Assembly (NCBI GenBank): GCA_018830885.1
Contig: JAHJRI010000086.1
Coordinates: 1 to 40,009, forward strand
Origin: a bacterium
GTDB taxonomy: Bacteria > SAR324 > XYD2-FULL-50-16
Reading direction: 5' to 3'
DNA: 40,009 bases
Under the pieces are notes generated by a model that was not told the DNA's origin, did no database searches, and saw nothing but the letters and a program-made list of their open reading frames with translations. Positions within the stretch are counted from its first letter, which is position 1. Each line of letters begins with the position of its first letter. The position numbers were made by a program, and so were the translations under genes. Shown piece after piece: positions 6,734-18,581 of this stretch.

Positions 6734-9700
6734 GGGAGACGGCTGTCGATTCGCTTTCTTCATTGAAAGTCAGTTCTTTCCTGAATGATTGCAGAAAACT
6801 GAGAATCCCTTCGGGTCCTGAGTCGGGCAATTTAACCCGGATAATATTGTTAGGCAGCAGTTGAGGCTGATAGCTGGCGTTTTTCATAAAATTCAGAATG
6901 GATATCGGGTCCGGTTGAAATTCATTCGAAAAAACCATCTCGAGGGTATGATGGGAAACGTTCAGCTGTGTCATAAACAGGTCGGCAGCCAGCAGCTTGA
7001 TCTGCATGGAATAAAACAGATTGACCGCTTCCTGGGGCAATCTGCCGAAACGGTCTTCCAGGGAACTGCGAACATCCCAGAGGGCGGCCTCGTTTTCACA
7101 GACGGAGATCATCTTGTAAGCATCCAGTCGCTGGTTCATGCTGTCAATATAGCTATCCGGCAGACTGGCTTCAATGGCAAGGTTGAGCTTGACGTCGCTG
7201 GCCGGTCTCCGATTTTCCTCACCCTGTTGTATCAAGGCAACGGCGTCCTCGATCATGGATGTATACAGTTCGAATCCCACCGCAGCGATATGTCCGGACT
7301 GTTGCGCGCCGAGAACATTGCCGGCGCCCCGGAGTTCCAGATCGTAGTTGGCAATTTTAAAGCCGGCGCCCAGGTGGTTCAGTTCCTGTAAAATCGACAA
7401 ACGCTTACGGGCGGTCTCCGACAGGATTTTCTCGCGGGCCGTCATCAGGTAGGAGTATGCCTGAACGTTGCTGCGTCCCACACGACCCCGCAACTGATAA
7501 AGCTGGGACAGTCCGAACTGGTCTGCATTATTGATCACGATGGTGTTGACGTTGGGGATATCCAGTCCTGATTCAACGATGGTGGTCGAAAGCAGCACAT
7601 CATAGTCCCCCTTGATAAAATCCAGCATGACCTGCTCCAGGTTCTTTTCCGGCATCTGGCCATGGGCGATGGCGATTCTTACATCCGGCAGAATCCCTTT
7701 CAGGTACTGGCCCACTTCGTAAATGGATTCCACCCGGTTATGGATCACAAAAACCTGCCCCTTTCTTCGGATTTCCCGGTTGACTGCTTCCTGGATAACA
7801 TAGTCATTGAATTTTAACAATCGGGTCCTGATCGCCCGCCTGTCCATGGGGGGTGTATTGATGACCGATATATCTCGAATCCCGACCAGGGACATGTGCA
7901 GGGTTCTCGGGATGGGCGTGGCACTCAGGATCAGGGAATCCACCGTTGTGCGCAGTTTTTTGACCGCTTCCTTGTGCTTCACCCCAAACCGCTGTTCTTC
8001 ATCGATGACCAGCAGACCGAGGCGTTTAAAAACCACATCTTTGGAAAGGAGGCGATGGGTTCCGATAACGATGTCCAGTTGCCCCTCTTTTAATTCTTTC
8101 AAAACCGCTTTGATCTGCCGGGGGGTGCGAAAACGGCTCAACATGCCGATTCGGACCGGTGTGTTGGCAAAACGGCGGGAAAACGAGTTGAAATGCTGCT
8201 GGGCCAGAACGGTTGTGGGGACAAGAATCCCTACCTGGTAGCTATCAATGACGGCCTTATAGGCTGCCCGCATGGCAACTTCGGTTTTTCCGAATCCTAC
8301 GTCACCACATACCAGACGATCCATGGGTTTTTCCAGCTCCATGTCCTGTATGACCTCCCTGATGGCCCTTTCCTGGTCCTCGGTTTCCTGAAAGGGAAAA
8401 CCGAGGGTAAATTCATTCATCAGGGACCCGTCCGGTGAAAACGCCACTCCCTTTTTGGCCTGTCGCTCAGCGTTGATACGCACCAGTTCTTCAGCCATAT
8501 CGTCGATTTCAGAGCGGATCTTGGACTTTGTCCGGGTCCAGGTTTTGCCACCCAGTTTGTTCAGTCTCGGGCCACTGCCCTCGCCACCGGTGTACTTCTG
8601 AACCAGGTGAAATTTGTCCACCGGCACATACACTTTGTCCCCATCCTGGTATACAATGACCAGATAGTCCGCTTCATTCTGGCCGGCATGTATTTTTTTC
8701 AAGCCTTCATAACGGCCGATACCGTACTCGACATGCACCACACAGTCACCGGCTTTCAAGTCACCCAGTGAGGAAAAAAACCGTTTCAGTCCCGATGTTT
8801 GAATTCGGCGCTGTTTCTGCCGACTGCCAAATATCTCTTCATCCGAGATCAAACCAACCCGGGTGCGCCCCTGTTTATCCACCCAGCGGAATCCGCTGCT
8901 GACAGACAGGGGGACGATGCAGAATGAGGCTGCCGAGGCGGAGCAGGGTTCGGTTAAAAAAGTACCCCGGGTCTCCGGTGTACTCCCTTCGAAAACAGAT
9001 ATGAGCAGACCAATATCATCCAGCATCTGGCGGACACGATCCGCTTTTGACTGGGACTCAACGGCAATGACAATCTTCGCACCGGCGAGATTCCACTCTT
9101 TCAACTGTCTGATCACATTGGTTGCCTTACCCTGCTCCGCTGTTTCCGGTGCAACGGACAGTGACTGGAGGGCCGCGTTATCGACGGTTGAAAGCTCGAA
9201 TGCACCGTCCTGTTCGTCCAGATTCAGCGACTGCACATCGATGCAGCGATACCGCTTCAGGTCTGAAAGCAGCGAACCGACAGAGAGAAACAGTTCTTCA
9301 GGACCCAGTGTCGGGTTTCCCTCCTCTCTTGAATATTCATATTCCGTCAGGACTTCATTGAAGAAGTTCTCAGCCCTGGCAAGGATGCTGTCCCTGTCAA
9401 AAAAGACAATGTCCGGTTGAACCGGGAAATAGTCCAGCAGGGTTCCGGTTTTCTCATAGAACAACGGCATCAGGTTCTCTATGCCTGAGAATGACGATCC
9501 GATCTGAATCTGTTCCACGACATGGTTGTAATTCTGGGGAAGGGAGGCTGCTTTGTAGGGCAGCAGCCGTTTTATGAGCTCGTCTGCATCGTCGGCTGAA
9601 AACAGCACCTCCTGGGAAGGAACGATGTGAATGGTCTGAATATCTCTGATAGACCGCTGGGTTTCAACATCAAACACCTTGATGGTTTCCAGCTCGTCAT

Positions 9701-10295
9701 CGAAGAAGTCAAGCCTTACCGGGTCTGGTTCTGTCACCAGAAACAGGTCGACAATCTCGCCGCGCACCGCAAACTCTCCCTTTTCCTCAACCATATCCAC
9801 ACGGACAAAGCCGAGGTCGACCAACCGCGCCAACAATATCTCCCTTTCAATCCTGTCCGATACGGTTAGATCGAAACTGTTGGCCTGCAGCACGGCAGGG
9901 GGCATAATCCGCTGCAAGAAGGCGTTGGGCGTGGTAATGACGATGGATGCCGTCTGCTTCAGGATCGTTTCCAGTGCCTGGAAACGAACTGCAACCACAT
10001 CTTTTCCCGGGGATTGATTGTCATAGGGAATCGTGTCCCAGTGGGGGAAAAAACTGACTTTCACCGGGTCAGTAAAAAACTCGAAATCCAGTTTGATCTT
10101 CTCTGCAGCTTCATATGTCTCCGCCACAACCAGACAGGGACGACCGGTTTCAACGGTCAGCTTCGATATCAACAGTGCTCTGGCAGACCCGGACAGCGAA
10201 GCGAGAATGACTTCCCGCTGCTGCATCCGGGTAAGACCATTTAAAGCCGATCTGAGCGTTTGTTCAAAAGTAACCGGTTGCTGGGACTGGGGCAT
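6726..10295 (-). CDS. mfd: Transcription-repair coupling factor Mfd
   Basis: Cytoplasmic ATP-driven translocase that removes RNA polymerase stalled at DNA lesions and recruits UvrA for excision repair. At 1189 residues it has the usual full length (about 1150-1200). In order: a UvrB-like N-terminal module (residues about 1-350), an RNA polymerase-interaction domain with VHVEYGIGRYEGL (about 520), helicase motifs including Walker A GDVGFGKTE at about 663 and the DEEQ box in LLVIDEEQRFGVKHKE at about 767, SATPIPRTLHMS, the GRVGRS motif VI and translocation region, and a TRCF C-terminal domain. No clear ribosome binding site precedes the ATG at 10295. It is divergent from guaB across 200 bp and heads a mfd-lipoprotein-aroK set. 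Confidence 0.98.
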   Translation of the reverse strand: MPQSQQPVTFEQTLRSALNGLTRMQQREVILASLSGSARALLISKLTVETGRPCLVVAETYEAAEKIKLDFEFFTDPVKVSFFPHWDTIPYDNQSPGKDVVAVRFQALETILKQTASIVITTPNAFLQRIMPPAVLQANSFDLTVSDRIEREILLARLVDLGFVRVDMVEEKGEFAVRGEIVDLFLVTEPDPVRLDFFDDELETIKVFDVETQRSIRDIQTIHIVPSQEVLFSADDADELIKRLLPYKAASLPQNYNHVVEQIQIGSSFSGIENLMPLFYEKTGTLLDYFPVQPDIVFFDRDSILARAENFFNEVLTEYEYSREEGNPTLGPEELFLSVGSLLSDLKRYRCIDVQSLNLDEQDGAFELSTVDNAALQSLSVAPETAEQGKATNVIRQLKEWNLAGAKIVIAVESQSKADRVRQMLDDIGLLISVFEGSTPETRGTFLTEPCSASAASFCIVPLSVSSGFRWVDKQGRTRVGLISDEEIFGSRQKQRRIQTSGLKRFFSSLGDLKAGDCVVHVEYGIGRYEGLKKIHAGQNEADYLVIVYQDGDKVYVPVDKFHLVQKYTGGEGSGPRLNKLGGKTWTRTKSKIRSEIDDMAEELVRINAERQAKKGVAFSPDGSLMNEFTLGFPFQETEDQERAIREVIQDMELEKPMDRLVCGDVGFGKTEVAMRAAYKAVIDSYQVGILVPTTVLAQQHFNSFSRRFANTPVRIGMLSRFRTPRQIKAVLKELKEGQLDIVIGTHRLLSKDVVFKRLGLLVIDEEQRFGVKHKEAVKKLRTTVDSLILSATPIPRTLHMSLVGIRDISVINTPPMDRRAIRTRLLKFNDYVIQEAVNREIRRKGQVFVIHNRVESIYEVGQYLKGILPDVRIAIAHGQMPEKNLEQVMLDFIKGDYDVLLSTTIVESGLDIPNVNTIVINNADQFGLSQLYQLRGRVGRSNVQAYSYLMTAREKILSETARKRLSILQELNHLGAGFKIANYDLELRGAGNVLGAQQSGHIAAVGFELYTSMIEDAVALIQQGEENRRPASDVKLNLAIEASLPDSYIDSMNQRLDAYKMISVCENEAALWDVRSSLEDRFGRLPQEAVNLFYSMQIKLLAADLFMTQLNVSHHTLEMVFSNEFQPDPISILNFMKNASYQPQLLPNNIIRVKLPDSGPEGILSFLQSFRKELTFNEESESTAVSHA

Positions 10296-10472
10296 ATCAG
10301 TTGACGGTAAACCGAATTAGGGTTATTATGAGGAATTATACTTTTTTCAGCTGTTGTTATGGAAAAAGATCTTTTTTTCATGCAGGAGAGCAGGGGGATT
10401 CGGATTCCGACAGATACGGGTTGTCGTGAAACCTTTTCTGAACAGCTAACTCGGCAAGTTTACAAGGGATGA

Positions 10473-11966
<1,494 letters not shown>

Positions 11967-12002
11967 TTCGGCACCGCCTTTTCCGATAGCCGGAGATTTC
12001 CG

Positions 12003-13310
12003 GTGCTGCAACCGCATCAGCCACTATCATTGCATGAGAGCCTTGTGTTCCGTTCATTGTTCTCCCGACAATCAAGCGTGAGTCTAAGCCCTTCTTTTCT
12101 CAGGAAGCTGCAACTGGCTGTCTTCCTGGGTGGGGTCTTTTTTGCGGGCGTCGGTTTCGCTTCAGGTCAGCCGGTCACTCACCAACAGATTGAAAAGTGG
12201 ATCCGTCATGGCAGTGTGATGCTGAACGATGAAACCGGGAAAACCCTGCTGGCATACCATCCAGACACGCTCTTTATTCCAGCTTCGATCGTTAAAATCT
12301 ATACTGCCCTGGCTGCCTTCGATATTCTTGGGGAGGGGTTTCAATTTAAAACCGGATTTTACCGTGATCCTGCAGGCAACCTGGCCATTAAAGGATGGGG
12401 GGATCCGCAGCTGATCTCTGAAGAGATACATCTGATCGCGGCCAGATTGAAGGCTCTGGGTATTACGCATGTCAGGCAGCTCTGGCTCGATCAGACAGCA
12501 TTTTCAGGAGAGATTGAAATCGCGGGGACATCCAACAGCCTGAATCCTTATGATGCGGTCAATGGCGCCCTGGTTGTCAATTTCAATACCCTGTTTCTGG
12601 GGCGGAAAACAGACGGGACTGTTTACTCGGCGGAACCGGTTACCCCACTCACGCCCCTGGCGCGGATCCTGGGCCGGCAGCTCAAACCGGGCACTAGTGA
12701 CCGATTCAACCTCTCGGTCCGGCAGGAATACACGATCCGCTACGCCGGTGAGCTTTTCGCAGAGATCCTGAAACAGCATGGCATTCAGATCCAGTATCCC
12801 GGTATTCGTCAGACTGCTGTCGACCACGGCTGGTCGCTGGTCTATACCCACGCCAACAGCCAGCGGCTGTCATCGTTGATCGCGGGACTGCTGAAGTATT
12901 CCAACAACTTTATCGCCAACCAGATCTATCTGGCTGCAGGGGCAGAAAAAAAAGGATACCCGGCAACCCTGGCAAAGTCCCGGGCTGTTTTTCAGGGCTA
13001 TTTTAAAACGGCATTTCCTGCACATATCAAGGGGACAACCATCGACGAAGCCTCCGGTATTTCAAGGAGCACGCGCATGTGCGCGCGCACCATGATGGCG
13101 ATTCTGGAGCGGTTTCGTCCCCGGGCGGAGCTGCTGGACCGGAAAAAAGGGGTCCTGGTGAAATCGGGAACCCTGACGGGTGTTTATAACTATGCTGGTT
13201 ATATCAAAACCGGAAGGGGATACCGGCCATTTGTCATTCTGTTGAATCAGGGTAACAATCAGCGGGACAGGATATTGACACTATTGTTACAATATAACCA
13301 TTCCAATTGA
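12003..13310 (+). CDS. dacB: PBP4-type D-alanyl-D-alanine carboxypeptidase/endopeptidase (peptidase S13)
   Basis: Periplasmic serine enzyme that trims or opens peptidoglycan cross-links. The 435-residue product starts with an unusually long N-region before a hydrophobic signal segment (about 38-57, ending near FASGQ). The three penicillin-binding motifs are present: SxxK as PASIVKIYTALAA (Ser about 95), SxN as YSNNFIAN (about 300), and KSG as VLVKSGTLTGVYNYAG (about 386). The family's large inserted domain seems shortened relative to E. coli PBP4 (477 residues). The GTG at 12003 is supported by CGGAG seven bases upstream (11991-11995). It lies 36 bp after guaB and is probably cotranscribed. 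Confidence 0.88.
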   Translation: MLQPHQPLSLHESLVFRSLFSRQSSVSLSPSFLRKLQLAVFLGGVFFAGVGFASGQPVTHQQIEKWIRHGSVMLNDETGKTLLAYHPDTLFIPASIVKIYTALAAFDILGEGFQFKTGFYRDPAGNLAIKGWGDPQLISEEIHLIAARLKALGITHVRQLWLDQTAFSGEIEIAGTSNSLNPYDAVNGALVVNFNTLFLGRKTDGTVYSAEPVTPLTPLARILGRQLKPGTSDRFNLSVRQEYTIRYAGELFAEILKQHGIQIQYPGIRQTAVDHGWSLVYTHANSQRLSSLIAGLLKYSNNFIANQIYLAAGAEKKGYPATLAKSRAVFQGYFKTAFPAHIKGTTIDEASGISRSTRMCARTMMAILERFRPRAELLDRKKGVLVKSGTLTGVYNYAGYIKTGRGYRPFVILLNQGNNQRDRILTLLLQYNHSN

Positions 13311-13314
13311 GAAT

Positions 13315-13369
13315 CTGGCGCCGAAGTCTCCGTTGTCAACGAGGAAGGCAGTGGCGGGTTTTTTTTAAA
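13315..13369 (+). terminator. Possible weak intrinsic terminator after dacB
   Basis: A CGCC (about 13320) can pair with GGCG (about 13355) around a CGTTG/CAACG inner stem, followed by a run of eight T at 13362-13369. The stem is imperfect and the inner loop very tight, so this is only a candidate. Confidence 0.3.
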
Positions 13370-13440
13370 TTGTTTTGGAATGGTCAGCCATTCAGAATTC
13401 AGGAATCGTTCAGCACGATTATCAGAAAATGGGAGTGAAG

Positions 13441-14997
13441 ATGAGTCAGATGATTAAGATTTTCGATACAACCCTCAGGGATGGGGAGCAGTCCCCGGGA
13501 TGCAGTATGAACCCCAAGGAGAAGCTGATTATGGCCAGACAGCTGGCAAAACTGGGGGTGGATACCATAGAAGCAGGTTTTCCCGCGTCTTCACCCGGGG
13601 ATTTTGACTCTGTGCAACAGATCGGTCAGGCGGTGGAAGGTCCTATGATTGTCAGCCTCTGCCGCACGGACGATGCCGATATCCAGGCCGGGATCAACGC
13701 CCTGCAGGGTGCGAAGAATTGGGGAATCCACACGTTTATTGCCACCAGCGACCTGCATTTGAAGGTAAAGCTGGATATTGACCGCAAAACGGCGGTTAAA
13801 AAAGCAATCCGTGCCATCGAGCAGGCCAGGAAATATACAGACAATGTTGAGTTCAGTGCTGAAGATGCCACCCGCTCGGATCCCGCTTTTCTGGTAGAAA
13901 TCTTTTCAGCGGCGGTCAAAGCCGGGGCGACCATTTTGAATGTTCCGGATACGGTCGGGTATATTACCCCCCAGGAGTTTGCCGAACTGGTCCGGCGTTT
14001 AAGAAACGAGGTGACCGATGCCGACAAAGTTCTCTTTTCGGTGCATTGTCACAACGATCTTGGCCTTGCTGCCGCCAACTCGCTCGCAGCTGTCGCCGTC
14101 GGAGCCCAGCAGATTGAGTGCACGGTTAACGGCATCGGCGAACGGGCCGGAAATGCCTCTCTGGAAGAGCTCGTCATGGCCTTCAAAGTGAGAAACAGCT
14201 ATTTTGATATCAGCACGAATATCGATACAGCCCAGATTTATCCCACCAGTCGACTGCTGACCAAATTGACCGGAACCATGGTCCAGAGCAACAAAGCCAT
14301 TGTCGGCGCCAACGCCTTTGCTCATGAATCGGGTATCCATCAGGCCGGTGTGATCAAGAATGCACTCACCTACGAAATAATGAAGCCGGAATCCATCGGT
14401 TTGACCTTTAATCAGCTGGTTCTGGGTAAGCACTCGGGACGGGCGGCGCTGAAAAAAAGGATTATTTCTCTGGGTTATGACGTTTCCAAAGAGGAACTCC
14501 AGAAAATTTTTGAAAAATTCAAGCAGCTGGCAGATAAAAAGAAGGTTGTCTACGATGAGGATCTGGAAGTGCTGATCATGGAGATCCGATTTGCCGGCGA
14601 AGAGAAATATGAACTGCTCAGTGTCAACGTGACATCCGGCACCGAAACCATCCCTACGGCAACGGTTGTCATGAAAGTCGACCAGGAAGAAAAACCGGCC
14701 CAGGCTTCCCTGGGTGACGGTCCGGTTGATGCGGCCCTCAATACCATCCGGCAAATCGTCAATATCCCCTGTGTACTGACCTCGTTTGTTGTCAAAGCGA
14801 TCACCGGCGGCACGGACGCCCAGGGCGTTGTTTCCATCTCTATCGAGTGGGAAGGTATCAAAGCCACCGGACGGGGCTCTCACACGGACATCGTTATCGC
14901 TTCGGCGTATGCTTTTGTCAACGCATTGAATCGACTCGAGCTTTTGAAGAAGTCCCACCATCTGTTGGAGGAAACCGAAGAACTCAGCGGAATTTAA
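13441..14997 (+). CDS. leuA: 2-isopropylmalate synthase
   Basis: Condenses acetyl-CoA with 2-ketoisovalerate, the first committed step of leucine synthesis, in the cytoplasm. The 518-residue product has the HMGL-like TIM barrel starting FDTTLRDGEQSPGCSMN, the metal-binding HCHNDLGLAAAN (about 200-210), the GIGERAGNASLEE motif, HESGIHQAGVIKN, and a C-terminal LeuA allosteric domain (about 390-518) that binds leucine in the family, so feedback inhibition is expected. The ATG at 13441 is chosen because GGGAG (13431-13435) stands five bases before it and the family N-terminus follows directly. A frame extension upstream to 13375 is open but unlike the family. No leader-peptide attenuator with leucine codons was seen. 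Confidence 0.96.
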   Translation: MSQMIKIFDTTLRDGEQSPGCSMNPKEKLIMARQLAKLGVDTIEAGFPASSPGDFDSVQQIGQAVEGPMIVSLCRTDDADIQAGINALQGAKNWGIHTFIATSDLHLKVKLDIDRKTAVKKAIRAIEQARKYTDNVEFSAEDATRSDPAFLVEIFSAAVKAGATILNVPDTVGYITPQEFAELVRRLRNEVTDADKVLFSVHCHNDLGLAAANSLAAVAVGAQQIECTVNGIGERAGNASLEELVMAFKVRNSYFDISTNIDTAQIYPTSRLLTKLTGTMVQSNKAIVGANAFAHESGIHQAGVIKNALTYEIMKPESIGLTFNQLVLGKHSGRAALKKRIISLGYDVSKEELQKIFEKFKQLADKKKVVYDEDLEVLIMEIRFAGEEKYELLSVNVTSGTETIPTATVVMKVDQEEKPAQASLGDGPVDAALNTIRQIVNIPCVLTSFVVKAITGGTDAQGVVSISIEWEGIKATGRGSHTDIVIASAYAFVNALNRLELLKKSHHLLEETEELSGI

Positions 14998-15197
14998 GGC
15001 TTCACACCTTAAGCATGCTGACTTCTGGCAATCAGCTGTGTCGACTTTGAACTTCCAATTTTTTGTGGATTATGATAATCTCTAAATCAGAAGGTTGCAC
15101 AGAAAAGCCGTAATTCTTCTTTTTGCGGGCATCATTCATTAAAGGGTTTGTAAAGATGTGTCAACCGACCGAAACCATGGAATAAAGGGCCGAAACC

Positions 15198-17648
15198 ATG
15201 CACCAATCAAATCAGTCTGACAGAGAAATAGTTGAGATTCCAATTGTACCCATACGGAATATTGTTGTCTTTCCCCACATGACCATTCCGTTTTTCATAG
15301 GACGGAAGCAATCCATCGAGGCACTCGAAGAAGCGCTGGCCAGTGACCGCAAAATATATGTGGTCTGCCAGAAAGATCCCCATATTGAGACCCCGTTGGA
15401 AAACGATCTCTATGAGATTGGAACCATTGGGAATATACTTCAGATTATGCGTCTGCCCAAAGGCACCATCAAAGTCCTCTTTGAAGGAAAGGAAAGGGGG
15501 CGTATTATCAAAACTGATCTGGAAAGCGGTTCTTTCAGGGCCCAGGTTGAGGTCCTGCCCACCGTTGAAAACTATGAACCTGAACTGCTGGCACTGACCA
15601 AGACGGTGAAGAGCGAATTCAAACCCTTCCTCAAAAAGACAGCCAGCAACACCGATTCCGCAGAGAAAATTCTTTCAGGGGACTACTCTCCCGGTCAAAT
15701 CGCCGATCTGATTGCCGCTTTGTTAACCATGGATATTGCCAAGCAGCAGGATCTGCTGGCGACGCTGGATAGTAAAAAGCGACTTGAAAAAATCTATTCG
15801 CGGATGCTCGAAGAGGAAGAGCACAAGAAAATTGAACAGAAGCTCAAGGAACGCGTACAGGGGCAGATTGGCAAGACCCAGAAAGAGTACTATCTGAATG
15901 AACAGATGAAAGCCATTCAGAAAGAACTGGGTTCAGAGGACGCCAAGGAAGAGATCGATGAGTTTGAGGAGAAGGCCAGACAGTCGGGGATGCCCCAGGC
16001 AGCGCTGGAGACGGTTCAAAAGGAGCTGAAAAAGCTGAAAATGATGCCGCCGACTTCTTCGGAAGCCAATATCGTCAGAAATTTTGTGGATTGGCTCACC
16101 AGTGTTCCCTGGAAGGATAAAACAGAAGACAACCTCTCCCTGGAACATGCCCAGAAAGTGCTGGATGAAGATCATTACGGCCTGGAGAAAGTCAAGGAGC
16201 GGATCATCGAGTATATTGCCGTGGCGAATCTGGTGGGCAACCTGCGTGGCCCCATTATCTGCCTGGTGGGCCCTCCGGGGGTCGGAAAATCGTCGCTGGC
16301 AAGATCCATCGCCCGTTCGCTGGATCGGAATTTCGTTCGTATGAGTCTGGGTGGTGTTCGGGACGAAGCTGAAATCCGGGGGCATCGCCGCACATATATT
16401 GGTGCGTTGCCTGGCAAAATCGTCCAATCCATGAAGAAGGCCAAAACCAACAACCCTGTCCTGCTGCTGGATGAAATAGACAAAATGGCCCAGAGTCACA
16501 TGGGTGATCCGGCGTCAGCCCTTCTCGAAGTTCTGGATCCGGAACAGAACCATGAGTTTATGGATCACTATCTGGAAGTGGAGTACAATCTTTCCAATGT
16601 CATGTTTATCTGTACGGCCAACACCAAGCAGGATATTCCGCTGCCGTTGATCGACCGGATGGAGATCATTACCCTGTCGGGATACTCTGAGTTTGAAAAG
16701 GAAAAAATAGCATCTCGTTACCTGATTCCCAAACAGCTCAAGGAAAACGGCCTCAAGGAAAACCAGATCAACCTGAATAAGGAAGGGCTGCTGGAAATTA
16801 TCCGCAGTTACACCCGTGAAGCCGGTGTGAGAACCTTGGAACGGACTATTGCCAAAGTCTGCCGTAAAGCGGTCACACAGATTGTCAAGGATAATCTGAC
16901 CGAGCCGATAGAGGTGAACGCTGCTCAAATCAATGAATATCTGGGCGTCAAGCAGTATCGGCATGAAAAAGTGGACGCCAAGAACGAGATCGGGATTATT
17001 ACCGGTCTTGCATGGACCTCTTTTGGGGGGGAAATTCTGACCATTGAAGTCAACACCATGAGAGGTACCGGGAAAATTCAGCTGACCGGCAAGCTGGGCG
17101 ATGTCATGAAGGAGTCGGCCCAGGCAGCACACAGTTGGGTACGTTCCAATGCCAATTCCCTGGGAATATATTCAAAAGTATTCGCGGATCTGGATATTCA
17201 TGTTCATGTTCCGGAAGGGGCAACCCCGAAGGACGGTCCTTCTGCCGGGATTGCCATCACAACCGCCATGGTATCGGCGTTGACCGGCATCCCCATCAGG
17301 AAGGAGTATGCGCTGACCGGTGAGATCACCCTCAGAGGAAAGGTCCTGCCCATTGGTGGATTGAAGGAGAAACTGCTGGCGGCTAAACGGGAGCATATCT
17401 TCAAGATTTTGATTCCCCAGGAAAACGAAAAAGATCTGGTGGAAGTCCCGGATGAAATCAAGGAAGGGCTGGAGATTACGACCCTGGAATATGTCCGTGA
17501 AGCCATTGATCTGATACTGGAGCGTTCGCCTCAGGTTGTCAGTGATGAAGAGCTGGACAACGATCTGCCTGAAAATCCCAAGAAGGTTATCCAGGGTAAC
17601 GCTGTCAATGGGTTTGTTCAGGATACTTCGAACATCTCTCACAATTAG
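15198..17648 (+). CDS. lon: ATP-dependent protease Lon (LonA)
   Basis: Cytoplasmic hexameric AAA+ protease that degrades misfolded and regulatory proteins. The 816-residue chain has the N-terminal substrate-binding domain (IPIVPIRNIVVFPHMTIPF, about 10-210), a coiled-coil linker with TQKEYYLNEQMKAIQKELG, the AAA+ module (Walker A GPPGVGKSS at about 357, Walker B VLLLDEIDKM), a sensor region, and the C-terminal protease domain. The Ser-Lys dyad is in PKDGPSAG (Ser about 681) and GGLKEKLLAA (Lys about 724). The last ~35 residues are an unconserved acidic tail. The ATG at 15198 has only a weak upstream AAAGGGC. The 200 bp before it show no clear heat-shock promoter that I can identify. miaA follows after three bases. 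Confidence 0.97.
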   Translation: MHQSNQSDREIVEIPIVPIRNIVVFPHMTIPFFIGRKQSIEALEEALASDRKIYVVCQKDPHIETPLENDLYEIGTIGNILQIMRLPKGTIKVLFEGKERGRIIKTDLESGSFRAQVEVLPTVENYEPELLALTKTVKSEFKPFLKKTASNTDSAEKILSGDYSPGQIADLIAALLTMDIAKQQDLLATLDSKKRLEKIYSRMLEEEEHKKIEQKLKERVQGQIGKTQKEYYLNEQMKAIQKELGSEDAKEEIDEFEEKARQSGMPQAALETVQKELKKLKMMPPTSSEANIVRNFVDWLTSVPWKDKTEDNLSLEHAQKVLDEDHYGLEKVKERIIEYIAVANLVGNLRGPIICLVGPPGVGKSSLARSIARSLDRNFVRMSLGGVRDEAEIRGHRRTYIGALPGKIVQSMKKAKTNNPVLLLDEIDKMAQSHMGDPASALLEVLDPEQNHEFMDHYLEVEYNLSNVMFICTANTKQDIPLPLIDRMEIITLSGYSEFEKEKIASRYLIPKQLKENGLKENQINLNKEGLLEIIRSYTREAGVRTLERTIAKVCRKAVTQIVKDNLTEPIEVNAAQINEYLGVKQYRHEKVDAKNEIGIITGLAWTSFGGEILTIEVNTMRGTGKIQLTGKLGDVMKESAQAAHSWVRSNANSLGIYSKVFADLDIHVHVPEGATPKDGPSAGIAITTAMVSALTGIPIRKEYALTGEITLRGKVLPIGGLKEKLLAAKREHIFKILIPQENEKDLVEVPDEIKEGLEITTLEYVREAIDLILERSPQVVSDEELDNDLPENPKKVIQGNAVNGFVQDTSNISHN

Positions 17649-17651
17649 ACA

Positions 17652-18581
17652 TTGTTAGAACCCGCCCGCATTATCGCCGTCGTCGGACCAACGGCCAGCG
17701 GAAAAACAGAAACCGGTTTAACGCTGGCCCATAGAATCGGCGGAGAAATTATCTCTGTCGATTCCATGCAGATCTATCGCTGGATGGATATCGGAACGGC
17801 CAAACCCTCCGCTGAGATGCGGGCTGAAATTCCCCATCACCTGATTGACATCTGCAATCCGGACGAACTGTACAACGCCGGCCAGTTTTCCCTGGACGCA
17901 GACCGGGTTATCACCCAGCTGCAGGAACGGAGCAAAATTCCCATTCTCCTCGGTGGTACCAATCTCTATATCAAATCCCTGATTCACGGTATTATACCGG
18001 TTCCCGTGATCTCAACCGATATCAAGCGAAACATCCAGACCCTCTTGGCGGAAAAAGGGCTCGCGCACTGTTATCAGCAATTGCAGGCACTGGACCCGAA
18101 AAGTGCCGCGAAACTACATCCAAATGACGTCTCTCGAGTTTCAAGAGCATTGGCAGTCGTCATGGAGACTGGCCGCAGTATTCAGGAGTTCCAGGAACAG
18201 CACCGTTTCAGCCAGGAGCGATACAAGGTCCTGTTCATCGGTACGTGCTGGCCACGGGATATCCTTTATCAGCGCATTAATCAGCGGGTGCTGGCCATGG
18301 TGGCTGCAGGACTGGTTGATGAAGCTGAAAGTCTTCTCTGGCGGGGATACAGCAGTGAGCTGCCTTCCATGAAATCGATCGGATATAAACAGGCATTTTC
18401 TTTTCTGGATGACAAGATCAGCCATTCAGAAATGGTTGCCGGCATTCAGCAGAAGAGCCGACACTATGCGAAGAAGCAGTTGACATGGTACAGGAACGAC
18501 CCCGAAGTGCGCTGGCTGAATGGCAACACGATTGATGATGCGACCTATGCGGCGGTATGGCGGTTTTTAAATGGTGAATAA
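17652..18581 (+). CDS. miaA: tRNA dimethylallyltransferase
   Basis: Transfers a dimethylallyl group to N6 of A37 in tRNAs reading codons that begin with U, the first step of ms2i6A synthesis. The 309-residue length is typical. Motifs: Walker A GPTASGKTETG (about 11-21), ISVDSMQIYRWMDIGTAKPS, PHHLIDI, and GGTNLYIKSLIHG. A C-terminal RQQ-like region with HYAKKQLTWYRND is characteristic. Translation appears to begin at a TTG at 17652, three bases after the lon stop, with no good ribosome binding site, which suggests translational coupling to lon. It overlaps the next gene by eleven bases. Confidence 0.95.
   Translation: MLEPARIIAVVGPTASGKTETGLTLAHRIGGEIISVDSMQIYRWMDIGTAKPSAEMRAEIPHHLIDICNPDELYNAGQFSLDADRVITQLQERSKIPILLGGTNLYIKSLIHGIIPVPVISTDIKRNIQTLLAEKGLAHCYQQLQALDPKSAAKLHPNDVSRVSRALAVVMETGRSIQEFQEQHRFSQERYKVLFIGTCWPRDILYQRINQRVLAMVAAGLVDEAESLLWRGYSSELPSMKSIGYKQAFSFLDDKISHSEMVAGIQQKSRHYAKKQLTWYRNDPEVRWLNGNTIDDATYAAVWRFLNGE

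Noticed and set aside
10363-10376. AAAAAGATCTTTTT palindrome in the mfd/guaB divergent region as an operator
   Set aside because: The arms are almost all A and T, which makes such palindromes common by chance in AT-rich promoters.
13075-13095. GCGCATGTGCGC palindrome as a regulatory site
   Set aside because: It is within the dacB coding sequence and is explained by the codons for RMCAR.
13311-13440. Leucine attenuator before leuA
   Set aside because: No short frame with leucine codons and no pair of alternative hairpins was found; only a weak possible terminator is present.
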